Shown here piece after piece: positions 1 to 6,081 of a stretch of 7,089 nucleotides of DNA (its first letter is position 1; each line of letters begins with the position of its first letter). The stretch is from Candidatus Eiseniibacteriota bacterium (GTDB lineage: Bacteria > Arandabacterota > Arandabacteria > Arandabacterales > Arandabacteraceae): assembly GCA_030622265.1 (NCBI GenBank), contig JAUXGG010000081.1, forward strand, positions 1-7,089, in the 5' to 3' direction. The position numbers were made by a program, and so were the translations under genes. The notes beneath the pieces were generated by a model. It was not told the DNA's origin and did no database searches. It saw only the letters and a program-made list of their open reading frames with translations.

Positions 1-293
1 CGCTGAATTCCATCATAGATCGACTCGATGAGACCCGGCCCCAGGGCAACGGACAGCGGAGACCCCATCGGGTAGACCGGCTCGCCGGCGCCGATGCCTC
101 CGGTTTCCTCATACACCTGGATGGATGCAAGATCTTCCCTGAGCTCGATAATCTCGCCGATAAGACGCTTCTCGCTCACCCTCACCACGTCATACATCTT
201 GCTTCCAGCCATGCCCTCAGCCACGACAAGTGGGCCCGCAACCTTTACGATTCTTCCCGGCTTGAGGTCTTCGGCCACGTCTTCTTCGGCCAC
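1..293 (-). CDS. atpA: V/A-type ATPase catalytic subunit A, N-terminal part (partial)
   Basis: Reading the minus strand from a GTG at 293 gives 97 codons running off the left edge. The protein has the motifs [18 protein letters not shown] (about residues 11-28), [20 protein letters not shown] and [17 protein letters not shown], ending near [14 protein letters not shown]. These are the N-terminal beta-barrel motifs of the catalytic A subunit, which hydrolyses or makes ATP in the A3B3 head. The Walker A and B motifs lie beyond the edge, so catalytic competence cannot be judged. The start is the first GTG after a GGGGAGG ribosome binding site at 304-310; a second in-frame GTG lies at 278. The gene begins 22 nt after atpF, in the expected order. 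Function is certain from the family motifs; the exact start is slightly less so. Confidence 0.96.
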   Translation of the reverse strand, partial: MAEEDVAEDLKPGRIVKVAGPLVVAEGMAGSKMYDVVRVSEKRLIGEIIELREDLASIQVYEETGGIGAGEPVYPMGSPLSVALGPGLIESIYDGIQ

Positions 294-303
294 GTCTCTT
301 GAA

Positions 304-310
304 CCTCCCC
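304..310 (-). promoter_or_regulatory. Ribosome binding site of atpA
   Basis: The minus strand reads GGGGAGG here, 10 nt before the GTG at 293 and 25 nt before the alternative GTG at 278. The spacing favours the upstream GTG as the start of atpA. Confidence 0.7.
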
Positions 311-315
311 TTTGA

Positions 316-642
316 TTAATCGACTTTTAGTATGTCCGTGCCCAAGGCGCGCTTGAGCACCTGCGATAGTTTCTTCAACCCGATCTGCTTCGAGCCCGCA
401 CTCGAGGGTACCAGCACGACACTGGGGAAGTACTGCCTCGCGCTCTCGGCAATCACATCGGGGATCTTCTCCCCGATGTCCTCGGTTATGAATATTACTG
501 CGTGTTCGCGCTTGCGTATGAGGCTTGAGACGGTCTCCCTGGCTTGCTCGGTCGAGGAGACCGGGAAAGCGTCCAGGCCAAGGCCCTCGAAGGCCACGAC
601 GGTTGCCCGCTCACCCACAACGGCCAGGCGGCTAGTATCCAT
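316..642 (-). CDS. atpF: V/A-type ATPase subunit F
   Basis: The product is 108 residues, the usual size of subunit F, the small Rossmann-like protein that sits with subunit D in the central rotor shaft and affects ATP hydrolysis. Family features are the N-terminal [22 protein letters not shown] (residues 5-26, first strand and glycine loop), [10 protein letters not shown] (51-60), the PSVVLVPS strand (73-80) and the C-terminal helix [18 protein letters not shown]. The ATG at 642 overlaps the 3' end of atpC by 11 nt and has a strong AAAGGAG site at 653-659, 10 nt upstream. The overlap indicates coupled translation with C. The gene stops with TAA, 22 nt before atpA. Called atpF after the archaeal/bacterial A-type nomenclature; it is the equivalent of ntpG in Enterococcus. 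Confidence 0.95.
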   Translation of the reverse strand: MDTSRLAVVGERATVVAFEGLGLDAFPVSSTEQARETVSSLIRKREHAVIFITEDIGEKIPDVIAESARQYFPSVVLVPSSAGSKQIGLKKLSQVLKRALGTDILKVD

Positions 643-1657
643 CGGGTATCCGCTCCTTTATGGCCTCGGGAGCCATACCCCGCTCCTTGCCCCCGAAGAC
701 CAATCTTAAGACCCTGATCTCCGACTGCCTGGTCAGGGCATAGACAAGGACAAGTTCCAGCCCGAAGGTGAAATAGCGCGATACCTTGAAAAGAGAAACC
801 AGGTTGTTTTCTATCTCCCGCTCGAGCGGAACCGAAGATTCCTGCTTCTCCAACCCGCTGCCGCCAAGTTCGATGACGCGGCGGTACGGGGTTGACTCAA
901 AGCGCTGGGTAATCTCATCCAGTCCCAGCGAAAATGTCTCGGTGAAATAGGATGACGGCACTGTGCCGCCCTCGATCAGGAGACCCTTAAGGTCGCGCGC
1001 CTCGAATTCGAGGTATCGCGCCCTTAAGGCCACCCTGATATTCGCGAGATCGATCCAGGTCCTTACGATGGTCTCGATATACTCAGCCCCACAGGCTTCC
1101 GCACTCTTAAGGAAATGGGTGAACATGCCCCTGTCGGCGACCATATCGGCTTCGCCGGGATCGCTCGTACTCTCATAGGTCTCCAGGGCTTCTCGCGCCA
1201 CGGGACCAAGCGGCCCCGGCAGGCGCTCCAGGTTATCGTCCTTCACCCGCGAGGCCACATCCTCCCCGGCATAGCGGCCGAAATCCATATATAGGTCCTT
1301 AAGGTCGCGTCCCGAGACCCTCTCCCTCAAGGCCACCTTGAGATTGTGGAAGTCGTACTTAAGCCTCAACAGGTCGCTCACCCCCTGGTCATGCGACAGA
1401 TAATCCACCAGGTCAAGCACCCTGCGCTCTTCATTCTCGAGGAAGACCTCGTAGCCAGAGTCCTCAAGTTCGTCCAGGTGCGCGGCATATGAGGTATCCG
1501 ACAGGAGTCTCAAGACCTCGTCGATATCGGCGGCCTCAGCCAGCCGCTCCAGCCTCTGCCTTCCAAGCAGCGTGGTCTCCAGCGCCCGTATCCGTCCGGA
1601 CGCATAGGCATAACGCACGTCATTGCTGGAGGCTGAATGCGCGTGGAGAATCCTCAT
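632..1657 (-). CDS. atpC: V/A-type ATPase subunit C (subunit d homologue)
   Basis: The product is 341 residues, close to the usual size of subunit C. This funnel-shaped protein sits on top of the K ring and receives the D-F shaft. An internal repeat typical of the family is visible: YAYASGRIRALE (16-27), LKYDFHNLKVALRERVSGRDLKDL (99-122), WIDLANIRVALRARYLEFEARDLKGLL (201-227), and a third copy around LVLVYALTRQSEIRVLRLVFGGK (302-324). There are no membrane segments. The ATG at 1657 overlaps the TGA of atpE in an ATGA arrangement and has only a weak purine-rich stretch before it, so translation is probably coupled to E. The 3' end overlaps atpF by 11 nt. No truncation or frameshift is seen. 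Confidence 0.96.
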   Translation of the reverse strand: MRILHAHSASSNDVRYAYASGRIRALETTLLGRQRLERLAEAADIDEVLRLLSDTSYAAHLDELEDSGYEVFLENEERRVLDLVDYLSHDQGVSDLLRLKYDFHNLKVALRERVSGRDLKDLYMDFGRYAGEDVASRVKDDNLERLPGPLGPVAREALETYESTSDPGEADMVADRGMFTHFLKSAEACGAEYIETIVRTWIDLANIRVALRARYLEFEARDLKGLLIEGGTVPSSYFTETFSLGLDEITQRFESTPYRRVIELGGSGLEKQESSVPLEREIENNLVSLFKVSRYFTFGLELVLVYALTRQSEIRVLRLVFGGKERGMAPEAIKERIPDGY

Positions 1658-2286
1658 GCCTTTTTCCCGGCCTGCCCTTCTCCGGCCCGGCCAAAGAGAA
1701 TCCCGGCCACTTTGGTTTCCACATCATCCCTGAGCATGGTGAGCAGGATATCGAAGCTCGAGTTGCTCTCCGCCCTGCCTCTTCTCAAGATGAAGCCACC
1801 CCTGATGTTCCTGGTCTCATCGGAGAGTGTTACCTCGCCCTTCTTGCCGGCCTTCAGGAGATCAGCATTGAGACTGTCTATGAAAGTCCCCTCGATGGCC
1901 TTCCTGTCCTCCGGGGCGACGATGATCTCTTCGGTGCCGGTCTCGATATCCTTCATCATCAGGTCGCGAGTAAGCGCATAGCCACCGGCGCGGTCCTTCT
2001 CCCTCAGGCTCTCCAGGACCTTATCGAAAACCTCTTCTATCAGCCGGCCCTTCTCGGCCAGCACGGCTTTTCTTGCCTCCAGCTCTCTCAAGCTGGTCTG
2101 TCTTCTGATATGCTCCACGGCGTCAGCCTTTGCCCTTGCCTGGTACTGCAAGGTGGCCTTCGACGCCTCCGCCCGGGCCTCATCTCTGATGAGGCCGGCC
2201 TCGGCTTCGCCTTCCTGGAGGATCTTGCGGGCTTCGGCCTCCGCGTCGCTCAGTATCTTCTGCTTAAGCTTTTCAGCTTTGCCCAT
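1654..2286 (-). CDS. atpE: V/A-type ATPase peripheral stalk subunit E
   Basis: The product is 210 residues. Residues 1-95 form a long charged, alanine-rich helix with coiled-coil character (AEARKILQEGEAEAGLIRDEARAEA). The C-terminal globular half carries family motifs: EEIIVAPEDRKAIE (119-132), GGFILRRGRAESNSSFDILL (163-182, the most conserved part) and MLRDDVETKVAGILF (184-198). With subunit H it builds the peripheral stalks that hold the A3B3 head against rotation. The ATG at 2286 has GGAG at 2295-2298, 8 nt upstream. It follows atpK by 31 nt and overlaps atpC by 4 nt. The lysine/glycine-rich C-terminal tail after residue 200 is variable in the family. Confidence 0.95.
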   Translation of the reverse strand: MGKAEKLKQKILSDAEAEARKILQEGEAEAGLIRDEARAEASKATLQYQARAKADAVEHIRRQTSLRELEARKAVLAEKGRLIEEVFDKVLESLREKDRAGGYALTRDLMMKDIETGTEEIIVAPEDRKAIEGTFIDSLNADLLKAGKKGEVTLSDETRNIRGGFILRRGRAESNSSFDILLTMLRDDVETKVAGILFGRAGEGQAGKKA

Positions 2287-2301
2287 AACTGCGGCTCCAA
2301 T

Positions 2302-2797
<496 letters not shown>

Positions 2798-2804
2798 CTA
2801 TCCT

Positions 2805-2810
2805 CTCCTT
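2805..2810 (-). promoter_or_regulatory. Strong ribosome binding site of atpK
   Basis: AAGGAG lies 7 nt before the atpK ATG at 2797, inside a purine-rich AGGAAGGAGAGG run. It is the best match and spacing in the operon, consistent with the many copies of K needed per complex. The surrounding 46-nt gap (2798-2843) holds nothing else recognisable. Confidence 0.75.
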
Positions 2811-2843
2811 CCTACGTAAGCGTTAACCCTCAATGATTGTTTC

Positions 2844-4829
2844 CTAATTCGATTTCTCAACAAGTCTTGTATACCGCAGTTCCTTCCTAAACGGTCTGAA
2901 AGGCCTTCCACCTCCTTCAAAAAACTTGGGATAGAACTCGACGTACTGGAGACGCGCCGAATGGACGAACCCCCCCAGCGCATTGACCGCTATGTTGAAA
3001 CTGTGTCCGGCAACCAGCACGAAGATCATGGCCGGTATGCCAATGATGGGGATATCCTTTGCTATCAGGGCCACCACATTGATCACCATCGCGATGCCCC
3101 CGGTGGCCATCCCGAGAGCGAGAAGTCTGGTATAGGAGAGAATGTCTCCCAGTGATGAGGTGGCCACATTGTAAAGCTTGTATATGCCCGCGCCCATCCT
3201 GACGGCGGGGTTCTTCGAAACCCTGTTGGTGAAGCCGATCATGCTGAGCGCGGCCACGATGGCCAGCCACTTGATGCCCGGCATGTAGGACTCGGGCACC
3301 TTGCCCATCTTGATGAGCCCTATCAAGAGGGCCGACCAGAGCAGGATGATCCAGGTAATCTGGTCGAAAATGCCGGCCATGATGTCCTTGCGCCGGAAGT
3401 CCTCGACCATCTTGATCGCCAATCCAAAGGTTATCTGTATAAACCCGAGCGCGATCGCCCAGGCGAACATGGTCATGGGTTCCTCCAGCGGGTCGAATCG
3501 CATCAAGGCCTGCCGCATGGTACCCACCCATCCCAGCCATGATGGCAGGATCTCGGGGGTAACTCCGAACCAGCCACCTGTTAAGGCGCCCATCACGATG
3601 GTCATAATACCGCCGGCAAAGCCCAGCCACAGGATCTTTCGCCCGACCTGGAGATACTTCATCAGGAGCAATGAGAGTCCCACCAGCACGATGCCATAGC
3701 CGGCATCCGTGATGCAGAATCCGAAGAAGAGTGCGAAAAACGGCCCGGCCAGCGGCGTGGGATCCAGTTCCTTCGAGTGCGGCATGCCGTACATCTCGGT
3801 TATGACTTCGAAGGGCCGCATCACCGGCTTGTTCTTAAGCTCTATGGGTGGTTCCTCGCCCTCCTCGGGCTCGATCAACATCACCTCAGCCGCATCGACC
3901 ACACGCTCGATATCGCCTGAGAGCCTGTCGAACTCCTCGGCCCTGATCCAGCCCTGCATCACACCCACGCGCTCGGTGGCTCCCAGGAGGCCCTCGGCTG
4001 AGATTCTCCTGGCTTCCTCGATAAAATGGTCGTGGGCGATCATGAGGTGAGGCTTATGCCGCACGAGCTCCGCGCCCTTTGCCGCCAGGTCTTCGATCTC
4101 GTGATCGATCGATGCGATCTCCTGCCGGGTCCCGGCAATCAGGTCGCGCGGCAGCCCTTTCAGGTTCTCGAAAGTCTGTACCTCAAAATCACTTCTTCTC
4201 AAGACCTCCTGAACGGGCTCCTCTTCACTTATATGGTAAAACACCACCAGCTGGCTTTCCTGCTTCTCAGCTGAGACCACATCGACATCGGCCGTCTCAC
4301 TCGCCTCGGCCAAGGCCTGGCTTAGCTCATCGGGTGTTATTCTCCTGGTAATTCCCGCAACGACGCCTGCAACCTCTCTGGGTGCGATGTCCTCCAGGGG
4401 TGCGTCGAGGTCCTGCCAGGGTTCGAGTCTTTCGATGAAGGCTACCAGGTGGTTTCTCTTGGTCCTGAGCTCGGTCCGCCTGGCCTCGAGATCACCGATC
4501 TCCTTTACCGCTCCGCCGAAATCGAAGCTCTCGGCGATGCCCTTGAGATCATCATCGCTTATCAAGACCTTGCTCCCGGCCAGGCCGCTCAGGATGCCGC
4601 CCTTTTCCTCGAACTCAGAGACATCATCGATGGCCCGCTTGATGTCACTCGCGGTCCTCTCGGCGTCGCCGGCCCCCGGGCTTTCGCCTATCTCGACCTC
4701 TTCCGCCAGGGCGGTCTCCTTGAGATCCAGGATCTCCACGGAGCCCTTGTCCTGAAGTAGTCCGAGCAGCTGCTCCCGCGCGGCCCGGGGAAAGAAGATC
4801 GCGATCTTCTGCATTGCGGTAAGGGCCAT
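2844..4829 (-). CDS. atpI: V/A-type ATPase membrane stator subunit I (subunit a homologue)
   Basis: The product is 661 residues, the normal size. The soluble half (about 1-350) holds the stalk-binding lobes and coiled coils (112-134, 234-256). The membrane half starts at LDPTPLAGPFFALFFGFCITDAGYG (355-379) and has about eight helices. GDILSYTRLLALG (561-573) contains Arg568, and HSARLQYVEFYPKFFEGGG (623-641) contains Arg626. By position these match the two half-channel arginines of the yeast homologue Vph1 (Arg735 and Arg799). The protein provides the ion half-channels facing the K ring and anchors the H/E stalks. The start ATG at 4829 is 1 nt after the atpH stop, indicating coupled translation; AAAGG lies upstream within atpH. 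An alternative Met6 has no ribosome binding site. The gene appears intact. Confidence 0.97.
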   Translation of the reverse strand: MALTAMQKIAIFFPRAAREQLLGLLQDKGSVEILDLKETALAEEVEIGESPGAGDAERTASDIKRAIDDVSEFEEKGGILSGLAGSKVLISDDDLKGIAESFDFGGAVKEIGDLEARRTELRTKRNHLVAFIERLEPWQDLDAPLEDIAPREVAGVVAGITRRITPDELSQALAEASETADVDVVSAEKQESQLVVFYHISEEEPVQEVLRRSDFEVQTFENLKGLPRDLIAGTRQEIASIDHEIEDLAAKGAELVRHKPHLMIAHDHFIEEARRISAEGLLGATERVGVMQGWIRAEEFDRLSGDIERVVDAAEVMLIEPEEGEEPPIELKNKPVMRPFEVITEMYGMPHSKELDPTPLAGPFFALFFGFCITDAGYGIVLVGLSLLLMKYLQVGRKILWLGFAGGIMTIVMGALTGGWFGVTPEILPSWLGWVGTMRQALMRFDPLEEPMTMFAWAIALGFIQITFGLAIKMVEDFRRKDIMAGIFDQITWIILLWSALLIGLIKMGKVPESYMPGIKWLAIVAALSMIGFTNRVSKNPAVRMGAGIYKLYNVATSSLGDILSYTRLLALGMATGGIAMVINVVALIAKDIPIIGIPAMIFVLVAGHSFNIAVNALGGFVHSARLQYVEFYPKFFEGGGRPFRPFRKELRYTRLVEKSN

Positions 4830-4830
4830 G

Positions 4831-5142
4831 CTACTTGAGCATCCTTTCGATGACGAAGTCTACGGCTTTTCCGACATTGCCCGAGGAAGATTCGGTCACG
4901 CGCCTGCGCGTCTGGTCTTCCTCAGCAGCTATGGCCTCGATCTTGCGATCGGCTTCCGTCTGGGCATCCGTCACAGCCTGCTTGATTCCCTCTTTTCCCT
5001 CAACATGCGCGGCCTCGATGATCTTCCGCGCCTCGTCTCTCGCCTGGGCGACGATTTCCGCGCTTCTCTTGCGCGCCTCTTCGAGCGCACCGGCCGCCTT
5101 GGCCTCGGTCTCCTTTATGCCGTCGATAATGTCCTTAACCAT
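4831..5142 (-). CDS. atpH: V/A-type ATPase peripheral stalk subunit H (G-like)
   Basis: The product is a 103-residue, almost wholly helical, charged protein with A/E/K/R-rich heptads from about residue 5 to 82 (IKETEAKAAGALEEARKRS, IVAQARDEARKIIEAA). It ends in a short amphipathic segment, GKAVDFVIERMLK. This is the profile of the subunit H/G family, the coiled-coil partner of subunit E in the peripheral stalks. Sequence alone is low-complexity, but its place as first gene before atpI settles the call. The ATG at 5142 follows a G-rich stretch (GGGGG at 5149-5153, 6 nt away), a weak ribosome binding site. The stop TAG is 1 nt before atpI. The same family is called ntpF in Enterococcus. Confidence 0.88.
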   Translation of the reverse strand: MVKDIIDGIKETEAKAAGALEEARKRSAEIVAQARDEARKIIEAAHVEGKEGIKQAVTDAQTEADRKIEAIAAEEDQTRRRVTESSSGNVGKAVDFVIERMLK

Positions 5143-5223
5143 ACCCTACCCCCATGGCCAGACCAGGAAATGGGCGAAAATGATCCCCTCAAGATAAAAT
5201 GATGATGGTTCTAAAGCCCTGTA

Positions 5224-5253
5224 TTTTTACTACGCGGGGGGCCTTGAAGTCAA
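5224..5253 (-). promoter_or_regulatory. Candidate promoter of the ATPase operon
   Basis: The minus strand has TTGACT (5253-5248), 18 nt, then TAAAAA followed by T (5229-5223), about 80 nt before atpH. The -35 box matches five of six consensus bases; the -10 box matches four of six. It lies immediately after the stop of the broken upstream gene. The rest of the 116-nt gap (5143-5258) is an AT-rich leader (CATCATCATTTTATC) without a clear hairpin. Moderate to weak support. Confidence 0.4.
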
Positions 5254-5258
5254 GCTGT

Positions 5259-5910
5259 TTAGGCCCCGGAATTTCGGGCGGGACGTGGGGTGCAGGAGGA
5301 GATGGGGAAGGGCAGAGGAGCCCCATTCTGAGGTAATGTTATCTTCCTGGTATCGCTGGCGAAGGAGTTGCTCGCCCGGGCGAAGTAGGTGCCCGAGGCG
5401 ACCCGGAGGCTGTCAGAGTCGGTGCCGTCCCAGAGCGCATTGTAGATGCTGGGAGGCATGTCCATATCGTGGACCTTGACCACCTTGCGGCCCTGGATAT
5501 CATAGATCGCGACCGTAACACGATCGCTTACAGTGGTGAAGCGGAGTCCCCACGTCGGCGTAGGCTCAGCCCACGGGCTTAACCTCCCCATCCACACCGT
5601 CACGGGAAATCCTGACCGTGGCGGGATCGATCTCGAAGACCTCGAAATCAACGGTGCCCAGCATCGCAATAGGAATGGTGAGAGCGCTTTCCAGCCGGAT
5701 GTGGTTGGGGCAGAGGCCGGGCCGGATATCCACACTTATATGCACGGATGGCGACTGGCCGGCCGGGCTCGACGCCTCGGCCGTCTCTGTCGAGTCCGCC
5801 GCGATCACTCCCGATCCGGTACTGAATCCCAGGAGAAGGAGAGCAATCGCCGCGCCCAGTTGCCCGATGCGGGCGCCGCGCCCGATGAGACTGCGAGCCT
5901 TGTCAACCAT
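5259..5910 (-). pseudogene. Decayed gene for a secreted protein with C-terminal sorting domain
   Basis: Two pieces in different frames make up one ancestral gene. The first piece (from ATG 5910) encodes a signal peptide and the start of a DIKPGSCPNP-type module, ending at a TGA at 5566-5568. The same frame continues past the TGA as AYADVGTPL, matching SYEDVGTPV in the neighbour, so the TGA replaces an aromatic residue (Tyr164 there). About 10 codons later homology jumps to another frame, which reads DRVTVAIYDIQGRKVV ... ALWDG ... VASGTYFARASNSFASDTRK, a complete sorting domain. The neighbour has roughly 95 residues between these points, including C-x-C and DGYMDL, that are absent here. The final 23 or so residues after RKITLP are proline-rich with no counterpart, so the original stop may also be lost. 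A nonsense change plus internal deletion with frameshift is the simplest reading. Sequencing error could explain the TGA or the frame change but not the missing segment. Confidence 0.75.
5566..5910 (-). CDS. Residual open frame of the decayed gene: signal peptide plus half module (114 aa)
   Basis: This is the part of the broken gene that would still be translated from the original start. The ATG at 5910 has AGGAG at 5918-5922, 7 nt upstream. Residues 1-17 are basic (K4, R6, R11, R14) and 18-37 are hydrophobic (LGAAIALLLLGF), with probable cleavage near VIAAD. This is a Sec signal peptide. SVDIRPGLCPNHI then aligns with DVDIKPGSCPNPF of the neighbour, followed by IPIAMLGTVDFEVFEIDPATVRI against IPVAILGTDFLDVYDIDPATVML. 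It ends before the C-x-C/DGYMDL half and lacks the sorting domain. If made, the product would be exported to the periplasm without its anchor or secretion signal. No catalytic motif is seen. Gene callers may list it as a short hypothetical protein. Confidence 0.45.
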   Translation of the reverse strand: MVDKARSLIGRGARIGQLGAAIALLLLGFSTGSGVIAADSTETAEASSPAGQSPSVHISVDIRPGLCPNHIRLESALTIPIAMLGTVDFEVFEIDPATVRISRDGVDGEVKPVG

Positions 5911-5917
5911 GGGCTCG

Positions 5918-5922
5918 CTCCT
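5918..5922 (-). promoter_or_regulatory. Ribosome binding site of the decayed secreted-protein gene
   Basis: AGGAG in the context AGAGGAG lies 7 nt before the ATG at 5910. It fixes that ATG as the start and is still intact although the reading frame is broken. Confidence 0.65.
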
Positions 5923-5967
5923 CTTCCGGTATCATCCGCCATCTCCGGAATCTGCTTCCACTTAAGG

Positions 5968-5976
5968 ATTATACCA
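5968..5976 (-). promoter_or_regulatory. Extended -10 promoter of the decayed secreted-protein gene
   Basis: The minus strand reads TGGTATAAT (5976-5968): a perfect TATAAT preceded by the TG of an extended -10. The expected -35 position (about 5991-5997, GGGAACG) is poor, which extended -10 promoters tolerate. It lies 58 nt before the start codon and directly downstream of the upstream gene's terminator, so the gene was an independent transcription unit. Transcription would begin near 5960. Confidence 0.65.
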
Positions 5977-5997
5977 AGTGCCGGCGGCATCGTTCCC

Positions 5998-6061
5998 GAA
6001 AATGAAAAGAGGGGATAGCCCCCTGCCTGCTTGAGACAGGCAGGGGAGGCAATATCCCCTC
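5998..6061 (-). terminator. Two-tier intrinsic terminator after the large secreted-protein gene
   Basis: On the minus strand an outer stem GAGGGGATA/TATCCCCTC (6061-6053 with 6017-6009, 9 bp) encloses an inner stem CCCCTGCCTG/CAGGCAGGGG (6046-6037 with 6029-6020, 10 bp) with a 7-nt loop. A small asymmetric bulge separates the stems. It is followed by the U-tract TTTTCATTTTC (6008-5998) and starts 20 nt after the stop codon of the upstream gene. This is a strong Rho-independent terminator on the minus strand; on the plus strand no U-tract follows directly. Confidence 0.92.
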
Positions 6062-6081
6062 AATCCGGCTCGCCCGGTTTT

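Noticed and set aside
2917..3630. Minus-strand frame of 237 codons inside atpI
   Set aside because: It is an alternative frame of the clearly coding atpI, rich in His, Arg and Gly as expected from frame-shifted membrane-protein codons, with no start signal.
4812..4814. Met6 of AtpI (ATG at 4814) as the true start
   Set aside because: No Shine-Dalgarno site precedes it, and the ATG at 4829 has the expected 1-nt spacing from the atpH stop.
5135..5155. Six-codon upstream frame (ATG at 5155) overlapping the atpH start
   Set aside because: It has no ribosome binding site and is too short to separate from chance; only the overlap with the atpH ATG is suggestive.
5238..5267. GGGGCCT/AGGCCCC inverted repeat as a terminator between the decayed gene and atpH
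   Set aside because: The loop is 16 nt and neither strand has a U-tract after the stem; the minus strand continues CGCGTAGTAAAAA.
5566..5568. TGA as a recoded codon (selenocysteine or tryptophan) in the decayed gene
   Set aside because: atpE in this window ends at a TGA overlapping the atpC start, so TGA is a normal stop. The frame also breaks again within about 15 codons, so readthrough would not restore the protein.
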